A DNA stretch of 64,000 nt from DASSKA01 sp963839365 (GTDB lineage: Bacteria > Actinomycetota > Actinomycetes > Propionibacteriales > Nocardioidaceae): contig CAWIUT010000001.1 of the NCBI GenBank assembly GCA_963839365.1, positions 434,001 through 498,000 on the forward strand. Reading direction: 5' to 3'. Below the pieces are notes generated by a model that saw only the letters and a program-made list of their open reading frames with translations, ran no database searches and was not told the DNA's origin. Shown here in pieces: positions 7,872-15,141 of this stretch. A program made the position numbers and the translations under genes. Every line of letters starts with the position of its first letter. Within the stretch, counting starts at the first letter, position 1.

Positions 7872-9404
7872 TCAGCAGACGTCGCTCAGGTTGCTGGCCT
7901 TGTTGGCGGCGTACCCGCTGGCCATGTCGCCGAGCGAGCCGCCCACCTCGGGCTGGTCGCTCCGGCTGGTGCTGAAGCCCTTGGCGCCGGCGTCCGCCTT
8001 GCGGGGGGCCTTGTCGGGAGCCTTGTAGGAGGCCTTGTGGTGCGCCTTGGCGCCGCTGCCGTGCGTCGCGGTGGAGCGGGCGATCGCCTGCCGGATCATC
8101 GTGTGGATCTTGGCGACGTCCGGATGGCTGGTGTCGATGGTCGGTGGCACGAACGACACCGTGCTCACCGGCTGGCTGCGTGCCTTCAGCGCGAGCTGGG
8201 CGAACTCCGAGAGCTCGGAGGCCGGCAGGTTCGTGGAGATCAGCTGCTCGCTGGCCTTCTCGATCTGCTGGAAGCGCGTGACGACCGTCGCCGGGCTGAG
8301 CTGGTGCAGCATGGCGTTCATCACGCACTTCTGCCGAGCCATCCGGGAGTAGTCGTCGGCTGCCACCCGGGACCGGGCGAACCACAGCGCCTGGAACCCG
8401 TTGAGGCGCCGGACGCCCGGCCTGATGTGGCCGGTGACCGGCCCGCCGACCCCTCCGATCGGGATGGTGTCGCGCACGTTCAGGGTGATCCCGCCCACGG
8501 CGTTGACGATGTCGCGGAACCCCTGCATGTTCACCATCGCGTAGTAGTTGATCTTCAGCCCGGTGATGCCCTCGACGCCTTCGATGGTGGCCTCCATGCC
8601 CGGGTTCTCCACGCCCTTGAACAGGGAGAGGTTGTTGCCCGCCCAGGTGGAGAGGCTGTTCACCTCGCAGGTGCTGCAGTTGTAGCCCTGCGGGAACTGC
8701 TGGGCCAGGATCGAGCCCTTGGGGAACGGAAAGTCCATCATGTTGCGAGGCAGGCCGAACAGCACCGTCCTCCCGGTCTTCGCGTCCACGCTGGCGACGT
8801 TGAGGCTGTCGGTGCGCAGCCCCCAGCGGTCCGGGCCGGAGTCACCGCCGAGCAGCAGGATGTTGTAGCGCCCGTCGTGCGCGGAGGTCACCGTGGTGTG
8901 GCTGAACATGGTCGCGACGAAGTCCCGCTGGACCGCCACCATGTGCGAGGCGAACAGCAGGGCGCCGGCCACCGAGAAGCACAGCACGCCGTTGAGCCCG
9001 ACGACGGCCAGCCGCTGCTTCTGGCGCAGCTCCAGCGGCTGGCCGAGGCGCCAGGCGTCGACGAAGAGGCCGGCCCAGCCGACCGCCACCGCGCACAGCA
9101 GCAGGCGTAGGACGCCGAGCACGGTGGTGCTGCTGAACAGCCGCAGCACGGTGCCCGGGGAGCTCAGCCCGATCACCACGAGCAGCAGAGCGGTCGCCAC
9201 CAGCGCCAGCCAGATCCGCAGCGCTACCCGGCCCAGGCCCCGTCGCCCGGCGACCACCTGGGCGGAGCCGGGCACCACGAGGGTCATCAGCATCAGGGCG
9301 AGCGCCCGCCGGAACCGGACGCGCGTCCAGTCCCGGTCACGCTCGCGACCGCGGTCGCGGTGCGCCCGGCCGGACCCGGGGCCGGCACCGGGAGTGGGGG
9401 GCAT
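7872..9404 (-). CDS. LytR-CpsA-Psr family protein, multi-spanning
   Basis: LCP proteins transfer polyprenyl-pyrophosphate-linked glycans onto peptidoglycan outside the membrane. This 510-residue member has an Arg-rich cytoplasmic start, three or four hydrophobic segments within the first ~170 residues, and then the LCP domain with RTDSLNV, LFGLPRN and a late FARSRVAADDYSR segment holding the conserved Arg and Asp residues. A Lys/Ala/Pro-rich low-complexity stretch precedes the end. The ATG at 9404 is chosen because AAAGG lies 6 nt upstream; a start at 9455 lacks this. As first gene before the galactan block it is a good candidate for the galactan-to-peptidoglycan ligase, by analogy with Lcp1 of mycobacteria. 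Confidence 0.85.
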   Translation of the reverse strand: MPPTPGAGPGSGRAHRDRGRERDRDWTRVRFRRALALMLMTLVVPGSAQVVAGRRGLGRVALRIWLALVATALLLVVIGLSSPGTVLRLFSSTTVLGVLRLLLCAVAVGWAGLFVDAWRLGQPLELRQKQRLAVVGLNGVLCFSVAGALLFASHMVAVQRDFVATMFSHTTVTSAHDGRYNILLLGGDSGPDRWGLRTDSLNVASVDAKTGRTVLFGLPRNMMDFPFPKGSILAQQFPQGYNCSTCEVNSLSTWAGNNLSLFKGVENPGMEATIEGVEGITGLKINYYAMVNMQGFRDIVNAVGGITLNVRDTIPIGGVGGPVTGHIRPGVRRLNGFQALWFARSRVAADDYSRMARQKCVMNAMLHQLSPATVVTRFQQIEKASEQLISTNLPASELSEFAQLALKARSQPVSTVSFVPPTIDTSHPDVAKIHTMIRQAIARSTATHGSGAKAHHKASYKAPDKAPRKADAGAKGFSTSRSDQPEVGGSLGDMASGYAANKASNLSDVC

Positions 9405-9551
9405 GAAGAACCTTTCGGCTATCCGGACGAGACCGCTCACCAGTATCACCAGCAACAGCGGTCACAGGCGTCCCGGCGCGCCGACGGGCCTCGGCAGTCT
9501 CCCCCGCCGGCGAGAATGCCGGGGCGCTTAGGGAGGCTATGTCGTCCGGGG

Positions 9552-9557
9552 TACCGT
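9552..9557 (+). promoter_or_regulatory. -10 box, leaderless start of second LCP gene
   Basis: TACCGT, then 7 nt, then the ATG at 9565. No ribosome-binding site is visible in between. Confidence 0.5.
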
Positions 9558-9564
9558 CTGCGCC

Positions 9565-10824
9565 ATGGCGGAAGGTGACCGGCCGGACCGCTCGGGCAGC
9601 GGGTCGGGGGCCGAGTCGGAGTTCAACTGGCTGTACGGCACAGGCAAAGCGGGGTCCGGCCAGTCGCCCGGCCAGTCGCCCGGACAGCGGTCGGGGCAGC
9701 CGTCGGGGCAGCCGTCGGGGCAGCCGTCGGCCGACCCGGAGCCGACCCGGATGCTCCCGACGATGGGCCGCTCCGGCGGGCAGCGGCAGCGCCCCACACC
9801 CGCCCCGCCCCGACCGCCCGGCCGTTCGAGCGACCGGCCGACCGGCCGGCCACCCACCCGGCGCCCCGCGCGCCGACCCCGTCGGCGCGCGCTGCGCTGG
9901 GTCTGGGTGCTCGTCCTGCTGTGGGTCGCCTACCTGGTCGCGGTCCCGGTGTGGGCCTGGACCAAGGTGCACAAGGTGGACTACCAGCCGGCCTCCGCCC
10001 CAGCCGACCAGCCCGGTACGACGTACCTGCTCGTCGGCAGCGACAGCCGGGCCGGGCTCACCCGCAAGCAGGAGCTGCACCTCGGCACCGGCAAGGGCGT
10101 CGGCCAACGCACCGACACGATCATGCTGCTGCACACCGGCTCCGGACCGAACCTGCTGATGTCGATCCCCCGCGACTCGTACGTTCCCATCCCCGGGCAC
10201 GGAAGCAGCAAGATCAACGCCGCGTTCGCGTGGGGTGGTCCCAAGCTGCTGACCAGGACCATCGAGCACGACACCCACATCCACATCGACGACTACGTCG
10301 AGATCGGCTTCGCAGGCTTCGTCAACGTGGTCAACGCCGTGGGCGGCATCCAGATCTGCCCGACCCAGAACATGAACGACCCGCTGGCGAACCTGCACAT
10401 CAAGAAGGGCTGCCAGCACGTGAACGGCAAGGTGGCCCTCGGCTACGCCCGGTCGCGCCACGTCTCCGGGCTCGGGGACATCGACCGGGCCAAGCACCAG
10501 CGCGAGGTGGTGAGCGCGGTCGGGCACAAGGCGGTCTCGCCGTGGTCGGTGATCGACCCGTTCCGGTACTTCAACCTGGCCAAGGCCGCCGACGCCTCAC
10601 TGACCGTCGGCAAGGGCATGGGCCCGGTCTCGGCGCTGAAGTTCGCCTGGGCGATGACGCACGTCAGCGGCAAGAACGGGCTGACCTGCTCGGTCCCGAT
10701 CTCGGACCTCTACGTGCACTGGGACCCCCGGCGCGCACCGAGGATGTTCCGGCTGATCCGCCAGGACCGCACCAAGGACATCTCCAAGAAGCTGTGCAGC
10801 CCCTCCGGCCTGCCGGGCAGCTGA
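9565..10824 (+). CDS. LytR-CpsA-Psr family protein, single-spanning
   Basis: This is a second LCP glycan-peptidoglycan ligase candidate, 419 residues, diverging from the first. A disordered cytoplasmic N-terminus of about 110 residues contains Ser-Pro-Gly-Gln and Ser-Gly-Gln-Pro repeats (31-55) and a Pro/Arg-rich stretch. One membrane helix follows (111-132) and then the extracellular LCP domain: YLLVGSDSRAG, QRTDTIMLLH, LMSIPRDSYV and a C-terminal GYARSRH...DIDRAKHQR with the conserved Arg residues. Four Cys residues in the domain may form disulphides. The start follows a -10 box with no Shine-Dalgarno, so it is probably leaderless. Having two LCP genes of different topology side by side suggests different acceptors or glycans. 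Confidence 0.88.
   Translation: MAEGDRPDRSGSGSGAESEFNWLYGTGKAGSGQSPGQSPGQRSGQPSGQPSGQPSADPEPTRMLPTMGRSGGQRQRPTPAPPRPPGRSSDRPTGRPPTRRPARRPRRRALRWVWVLVLLWVAYLVAVPVWAWTKVHKVDYQPASAPADQPGTTYLLVGSDSRAGLTRKQELHLGTGKGVGQRTDTIMLLHTGSGPNLLMSIPRDSYVPIPGHGSSKINAAFAWGGPKLLTRTIEHDTHIHIDDYVEIGFAGFVNVVNAVGGIQICPTQNMNDPLANLHIKKGCQHVNGKVALGYARSRHVSGLGDIDRAKHQREVVSAVGHKAVSPWSVIDPFRYFNLAKAADASLTVGKGMGPVSALKFAWAMTHVSGKNGLTCSVPISDLYVHWDPRRAPRMFRLIRQDRTKDISKKLCSPSGLPGS
9658..9730 (+). repeat. Short in-frame tandem repeats in LCP gene
   Basis: Imperfect 12-nt units (two of the CAGTCGCCCGGC type, then three of the GGGCAGCCGTCG type) encode S-P-G-Q and S-G-Q-P repeats in the cytoplasmic tail. They stay in frame and should be prone to length variation. 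Confidence 0.8.
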
Positions 10825-10872
10825 CCGGCAGCGCTCAGAGCTCGTGTGGGGGGTATGGGACTCGGGCGCAGG

Positions 10873-11217
10873 TCAGGCCAGGTAGAGCTTGCGGAGCGGC
10901 TCGGAGATCACCCAGGTGGTCCGGTCCCCCTCGGCCAGGCGGACCAGCACGCCGGGCCGCAGGGAGATCGATGAACCGTCCTCGAAGCCGATCTCACCGG
11001 CACCCGAGAGCACCAGGAAGATCTCGTCGTCCTCGGTGTCGTGGGCGGTGCCCGCCTCGATGTCCCACACCCCGACCTCGAGGTGCCGGAACGCGGCGAC
11101 CGGTGTGGTCACGGTGCGCGGCTCACCGGCGGCAGCCGACGCGCCGCCCTCGGCGCCGGGCAGGGCGAGCAGGTCCGCGCTGAGCAGCCGCCGCCGGCCA
11201 AGCGTCTCCCCGCTCAC
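10873..11217 (-). CDS. Small cupin-domain protein
   Basis: A 114-residue single-domain cupin. The core has HDTEDDEIFLVLSGAGEIG and then LRPGVLVRLAEGD, matching the two cupin motifs, although only one clear His (plus acidic residues) of the usual metal set is visible. The GTG start at 11217 overlaps the acyl-CoA dehydrogenase stop (GTGA), so the two are co-translated. Its partner suggests a small-molecule binding or isomerising role in acyl-CoA or amino-acid catabolism, but no substrate can be named. It is convergent with the LCP gene, with 48 nt between stops and no clear terminator. Confidence 0.75.
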   Translation of the reverse strand: MSGETLGRRRLLSADLLALPGAEGGASAAAGEPRTVTTPVAAFRHLEVGVWDIEAGTAHDTEDDEIFLVLSGAGEIGFEDGSSISLRPGVLVRLAEGDRTTWVISEPLRKLYLA

Positions 11218-12383
11218 CGGTCCTGCACCCCGGCCAGCAGCTGCCGGGCCATCACGATCCGCTGCACCTGGTTGGTGCCCTCGTAGATCTGGGTGATCTT
11301 CGCGTCCCGCATCATCCGCTCCACCGGGTAGTCGCGGGTGTAGCCGTACCCGCCGAGCACCTGCACCGCGTCGGTGGTGACCTGCATCGCGGTGTCGGAT
11401 GCGAAGCACTTGGCCGCCGCCCCGAAGAAGGTCAGGTCGTCGTCGCCGCGCTCGGAGCGGCCCGCTGCCGCGTAGGTGAGCTGTCGAGCAGCCTCCACCT
11501 TCATGCCCATGTCGGCGAGCAGGAACTGCAGGCCCTGGAACGAGGAGATGGGCCGTCCGAACTGCTCGCGCTCCTTGGCGTATCCGAGCGCATGGTCGAG
11601 GGCGCCCTGGGCGATGCCGACCGCTTGGGCAGCGATGGTGACCCGGGTGTGGTCGAGGGTGCGCATCGCGGTGCGGAAGCCGGTGCCCGGGTCCCCGACC
11701 ATCCGGTCCGCCGGGAGCCGCACGTTGTCGAAGTACACCTCTCGCGTAGGCGAGCCCTTGATGCCGAGCTTCCTCTCCGGCGCGCCGAACGAGAGACCCG
11801 CGTCGCCCTTCTCCACCACGAACGCCGAGATCCCGGCGCCGCCTGCTGCGGGATCGGTGACCGCGAACACCGTGTAGTAGTCCGAGATCCCGGCATTGGT
11901 GATCCAGCGCTTCACGCCGTTGAGCAGGTAGCCGTCCCCGTCCGGGACGGCGCGCGTGCGCATCGCCGCCGCGTCCGAGCCCGCCTCCGGTTCGGAGAGG
12001 CAGTAGGAGAACATCGCCTGCCCGGCGGCGACCGGGGCGAGGTACCGCTTCTTCAGCTCCTCCGAACCGGCCAGCAGCAGCGGCATGGTGCCGAGCTTGT
12101 TCACGCTCGGGATCAGCGAGGAAGCGGCGCAGACCCGGGCCACCTCCTCGATCACGATGCAGGTGGCGAGCGCGTCGGCACCTGCACCGCCGTACTCCTC
12201 CGGGATGTGCGGGGCTGCGAAGTCGGCGGCGGCGAGCGCGTCGTACGACGCCCGGGGGAACTCCCCCGACTCGTCGGCCTCGGCCGCGTGCGGCGCCACC
12301 TTCGCCTCGCACAGCTCGCGAACTGCGGCGCGGACCGCTTGGTGCTCCTCGGAGAGCACGAACATCGGATGGTCGGGGGTCAT
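11214..12383 (-). CDS. Acyl-CoA dehydrogenase (short/branched-chain type)
   Basis: This FAD enzyme catalyses alpha,beta-dehydrogenation of an acyl-CoA, passing electrons to ETF. At 389 residues it has family length. Motifs seen are FSYCLSEPEAGSDAAAMRT (FAD/substrate loop), KRWITNAGISDYYTVFAV, VQVLGGYGYTRDYPVERMMRDAKI and IYEGTNQVQR, whose Glu is the catalytic base of the short-chain/branched-chain group. The ATG start at 12383 lies 6 nt after TAGAAT and has no Shine-Dalgarno, so the transcript is probably leaderless. It diverges from the CoA-binding protein gene and is followed by a coupled cupin gene. The substrate is not predictable from sequence. Confidence 0.92.
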   Translation of the reverse strand: MTPDHPMFVLSEEHQAVRAAVRELCEAKVAPHAAEADESGEFPRASYDALAAADFAAPHIPEEYGGAGADALATCIVIEEVARVCAASSLIPSVNKLGTMPLLLAGSEELKKRYLAPVAAGQAMFSYCLSEPEAGSDAAAMRTRAVPDGDGYLLNGVKRWITNAGISDYYTVFAVTDPAAGGAGISAFVVEKGDAGLSFGAPERKLGIKGSPTREVYFDNVRLPADRMVGDPGTGFRTAMRTLDHTRVTIAAQAVGIAQGALDHALGYAKEREQFGRPISSFQGLQFLLADMGMKVEAARQLTYAAAGRSERGDDDLTFFGAAAKCFASDTAMQVTTDAVQVLGGYGYTRDYPVERMMRDAKITQIYEGTNQVQRIVMARQLLAGVQDR

Positions 12384-12389
12384 GCCGGG

Positions 12390-12395
12390 ATTCTA
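12390..12395 (-). promoter_or_regulatory. -10 box, leaderless start of acyl-CoA dehydrogenase
   Basis: TAGAAT on the minus strand, 6 nt before the ATG at 12383. It lies back to back with the plus-strand box at 12422. Confidence 0.55.
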
Positions 12396-12421
12396 GGAAC
12401 CATCGGGCAGGGCGTGGCACG

Positions 12422-12427
12422 TAGCCT
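12422..12427 (+). promoter_or_regulatory. -10 box, leaderless start of CoA-binding gene
   Basis: TAGCCT followed by 6 nt and the ATG at 12434. The two divergent -10 boxes are only 26 nt apart, so the promoters must share or exclude polymerase. Confidence 0.55.
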
Positions 12428-12433
12428 GGCCAC

Positions 12434-12886
12434 ATGTCAGCCACGTCACAGCATTCCCCGGGATCCTGGCTGGACCCGGAGGCCATCGGGTTCATGCTCG
12501 GTGAGTGCCAGACCTGGGCGGTCGTCGGGCTCGGTGGCAACCCCGGCCGGACCGCCTTCCGGATCGCGAGGTTCCTGCAGCAGCACGGCAAGCGGATCGT
12601 ACCGATCCACCCGTCGGCGGCGGAGGTGCTCGGCGAGACCGGCTACGCCACCCTGGCCGACGTGCCGTTCCCGATCGACGTCGTGGACGTGTTCCGGCGA
12701 TCCGAAGCGGCCGGTGAGTTCGCTGACCAGGCGGTGCGGGTCGGGGCCCGTGGGGTCTGGTTCCAGCTCGGGGTGGTCGACCAGGAGGCGTTCGCGCGGA
12801 CCACGGCTGCCGGGGTACCCATGGTGATGGACACCTGCCCGGTCATCGAGTGGCCGCGCCACGGATCGACCGCGGCGCACGGCTAG
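12434..12886 (+). CDS. CoA-binding domain protein (YccU-like)
   Basis: A 150-residue stand-alone Rossmann-fold CoA-binding protein like YccU, related to the nucleotide-binding domain of succinyl-CoA synthetase alpha. Visible are the glycine-rich loop VVGLGGNPGRTAFRIARFL, PIHPSAAEVLGETGYATLADVPFPIDVVDVFRRSE and the C-terminal VMDTCPVIEW segment, which is strongly conserved in the family. The start follows a TAGCCT box at 6 nt without a Shine-Dalgarno. Its stop codon shares bases with that of the convergent purE. The function of this family is not firmly established. Confidence 0.88.
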   Translation: MSATSQHSPGSWLDPEAIGFMLGECQTWAVVGLGGNPGRTAFRIARFLQQHGKRIVPIHPSAAEVLGETGYATLADVPFPIDVVDVFRRSEAAGEFADQAVRVGARGVWFQLGVVDQEAFARTTAAGVPMVMDTCPVIEWPRHGSTAAHG

Positions 12887-13404
12887 AAGCCGACGGTCCG
12901 GTCCACCTCACCACGCACCACGCGGCCCTTCTCCCGGGCCTTGTCCCGCAGCTCGGCCTGGAACTGCTCCATCCTGCTGCGCAGCCCGGGATCGGTGGCG
13001 GCCAGGATGCGCACCGCCAGGAGACCGGCGTTGCGCGCGTTCCCGATCGACACCGTGGCGACGGGCACCCCGGCCGGCATCTGCACGATCGACAGCAACG
13101 AGTCCATCCCGTCCAGGTGCTTCAGCGGCACGGGCACGCCGATCACCGGCAGCGGGGTGACCGCGGCGAGCATGCCGGGCAGGTGGGCCGCGCCACCGGC
13201 GCCGGCGACGATCACCGACAGGCCGCGCCCGGCGGCCTGCTTGCCGTAGGCGAGCATCTCGTCGGGCATCCGGTGCGCGGAGACCACATCGGCCTCGTAG
13301 CCGACACCGAACTCCTCCAGCGCCTCGGCGGCCGCCTTCATGGTCGGCCAGTCGGAGTCCGACCCCATCACGATGCCCACGCGGGGCACCCCTTGCGCGC
13401 TCAT
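12883..13404 (-). CDS. purE: N5-carboxyaminoimidazole ribonucleotide mutase
   Basis: PurE moves the carboxyl group of N5-CAIR to give CAIR in de novo purine synthesis. At 173 residues it is of normal length; GSDSDWPTM, the SAHRMPDEM motif with the active-site His, and the GAGGAAHLPGM loop are all present. It follows purK with a 4-nt ATGA overlap, the usual coupling of these two consecutive pathway steps. A C-terminal tail rich in charged residues (RDKAREKGRVV) is ordinary for actinobacterial PurE. Its TAG stop and that of the convergent CoA-binding gene share a CTAG. Confidence 0.95.
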   Translation of the reverse strand: MSAQGVPRVGIVMGSDSDWPTMKAAAEALEEFGVGYEADVVSAHRMPDEMLAYGKQAAGRGLSVIVAGAGGAAHLPGMLAAVTPLPVIGVPVPLKHLDGMDSLLSIVQMPAGVPVATVSIGNARNAGLLAVRILAATDPGLRSRMEQFQAELRDKAREKGRVVRGEVDRTVGF

Positions 13405-14624
13405 GCTGACTCCTCCCCCAGGTCCCCGCGGAACCAGGCGGCGGCGTGCCGGGCCCGCTCGGTCACCGCTTCGAGGTCGTCGCCGTAGGCCGTGACGTGG
13501 CCGACCTTGCGGCCAGGCCGCAGCGACTTGCCGTAGAGGTGCACCTTGAGCCTCGGGTCGCGGGCGAACACATGGGGGTACCCGTCGTACAGCGCCCCGA
13601 CCGCCCGGTCGGCGGGTCCGCCCAGGATGTTGACCATCACAGTCCACGGTGCCCGGGTGTCCGGGCTGCCCAGCGGCAGGTCCAGCACGGCGCGCAGGTG
13701 GTTCTCGAACTGGCTGGTGACCGCACCGTCGATGGACCAGTGCCCGGTGTTGTGCGGCCGCATCGCCAGCTCGTTGACGAGGACTCGGCCGTCCCGGGTC
13801 TGGAACATCTCCACGGCCAGGATGCCGGTGACGTCGAGCGCGGCGGCGACGCGCATCGCGATCTGCTGCGCCTCGACGGCGAGGTCCGGGTCGAGGTCGG
13901 GGGCGGGGGCGATCACCTCCCAGCAGATCCCGTCCTGCTGGACCGACTCCACCACCGGGTAGGCCGCCACCTGACCGGACGGGGACCGGGCGACCAGGGC
14001 CGACAGCTCCCGGCGGAAGTCGACCTTCTCCTCGGCGAGGATCTCCACACCGGTGCGGTGCGCGGTCTCGAACACCGGGTCGCAGTCGGCGGGCGACTCG
14101 ACGACCCACACGCCCTTGCCGTCGTAGCCGCCTCGGGTGGTCTTCAAGACGACCGGGAAGCCGCCGACCGAGTCCGCGAACCGCTGCACCTGGCCCGCGT
14201 CGGTGACGATCGCGTTGCGCGGGCAGGGCACTTCGAGGTGCTGCAGCCGGGTGCGCATCACGCCCTTGTCCTGGGCGTGGACCAGCGCCCCCGGGCCCGG
14301 TCGGCAGGCGTGCCCGTCCTCGGTCAGCGCGTGGAGATGCTCGGTGGGCACGTGCTCGTGGTCGAAGGTGACCACCGAGCAGCCCTCGGCCACCTTCTGC
14401 AGCAGGTCGAGGTCGCGGTAGTCGCCGACCAACGTGTCGGGGACCACCTGGGCGGCCGAGACATCCGGCCCCTCGGCGAGCAGCCTGAAGGGAACGCCGA
14501 GCGCGATCGCCGCCTGGGCCATCATCCGGGCCAGCTGACCTCCGCCGATCACGGCCAGCGTGGGCTGCGGGGGCTCGCTGCGGGCCGGGGCGGGCCGGGC
14601 GTCACTGACGTCGGGGCTGGTCAC
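13401..14624 (-). CDS. purK: N5-carboxyaminoimidazole ribonucleotide synthase
   Basis: An ATP-grasp enzyme that carboxylates AIR with ATP and bicarbonate, giving the substrate of PurE encoded next. It is 407 residues. The N-terminal GGGQLARMMAQAAIALG, the FDHEHVP motif, the ATP-grasp core (VVLKTTRGGYDGKGVWVV) and the NELAMRPHNTGHWSIDGAVTSQFE signature are visible. The GTG at 14624 lies 6 nt after TACCCT, indicating a leaderless mRNA. An upstream ATG at 14777 is rejected because the extension is antisense to the regulator gene. The N-terminal ~20 residues are Pro/Ala-rich and probably disordered. Confidence 0.95.
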   Translation of the reverse strand: MTSPDVSDARPAPARSEPPQPTLAVIGGGQLARMMAQAAIALGVPFRLLAEGPDVSAAQVVPDTLVGDYRDLDLLQKVAEGCSVVTFDHEHVPTEHLHALTEDGHACRPGPGALVHAQDKGVMRTRLQHLEVPCPRNAIVTDAGQVQRFADSVGGFPVVLKTTRGGYDGKGVWVVESPADCDPVFETAHRTGVEILAEEKVDFRRELSALVARSPSGQVAAYPVVESVQQDGICWEVIAPAPDLDPDLAVEAQQIAMRVAAALDVTGILAVEMFQTRDGRVLVNELAMRPHNTGHWSIDGAVTSQFENHLRAVLDLPLGSPDTRAPWTVMVNILGGPADRAVGALYDGYPHVFARDPRLKVHLYGKSLRPGRKVGHVTAYGDDLEAVTERARHAAAWFRGDLGEESA

Positions 14625-14630
14625 CCGACG

Positions 14631-14636
14631 AGGGTA
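14631..14636 (-). promoter_or_regulatory. -10 box, leaderless start of purK
   Basis: TACCCT on the minus strand, then 6 nt, then the GTG at 14624. Confidence 0.55.
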
Positions 14637-14670
14637 GCCAGTCCCTCTGGCCGCGTGCGCCCCGGTGGGG

Positions 14671-15006
14671 TCAGGACGCGGACCTGGCCTGCTGGGCGTA
14701 GGCCGGCGGCTCCATCTCGAAACGCAGCCCCCGCCCCCGGATGGTGCTGATGAGCGTCGGGCGCCGGGTGTCGTCACCGAGCTTCTTGCGCACCCACCCC
14801 AGGTGCACGTCGATGGTCTTCGCCGACGTCCAGAAGTTGGTCTGCCAGACCTCGCGCATCAGCTCGTCGCGGGACACGATCTGCCCCGGCCGTCTGATCA
14901 GCGCGTGCAGCAGCTCGAACTCCTTGTTCGACATCTTGATCTCCACGCCGTCGCGCCACACTCGACGCGACTCGGCGTCGAGGTCCACCCCCTGCACACT
15001 GATCAT
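14671..15006 (-). CDS. Stand-alone OmpR/PhoB-type winged-helix protein
   Basis: A 111-residue protein consisting of just the DNA-binding domain of OmpR/PhoB response regulators: the beta-strand start, MSNKEFELLHALIRRPGQIVSRDELMREVW (helices 1-2), the recognition-helix region AKTIDVHLGWVRKKLGDD, and the C-terminal wing STIRGRGLRFE. No receiver domain and no phosphorylatable Asp are present, and none is encoded nearby. The ATG at 15006 follows TAACCT by 6 nt, so it is likely leaderless. It lies upstream of purK on the same strand, with 46 nt between. How its activity is controlled, and its targets, are unknown. Confidence 0.85.
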   Translation of the reverse strand: MISVQGVDLDAESRRVWRDGVEIKMSNKEFELLHALIRRPGQIVSRDELMREVWQTNFWTSAKTIDVHLGWVRKKLGDDTRRPTLISTIRGRGLRFEMEPPAYAQQARSAS

Positions 15007-15012
15007 GCCAGA

Positions 15013-15018
15013 AGGTTA
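15013..15018 (-). promoter_or_regulatory. -10 box, leaderless start of winged-helix gene
   Basis: TAACCT on the minus strand, then 6 nt, then the ATG at 15006. Confidence 0.5.
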
Positions 15019-15091
15019 AGGGGACATTTCGGACACCGTGAGGGGAATCGAGGAATTTGCGGGGCGCAAGAGAGATCTGGTCTAGACCTTG

Positions 15092-15109
15092 CGAGACGCG
15101 CGGGTCTCG
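15092..15109 (-). terminator. Possible hairpin after the cyclase gene
   Basis: A 6-bp stem (CGAGAC and GTCTCG) around a 6-nt loop lies 33 nt beyond the cyclase stop. A separate 10-bp palindrome GGTCTAGACC follows at 15079-15088. There is no U-tract, so an intrinsic terminator is only possible; a binding site is the alternative for the palindrome. Confidence 0.3.
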
Positions 15110-15141
15110 GTGCCCGACCGCGGGGGTCGAGCCCCGGCCGG

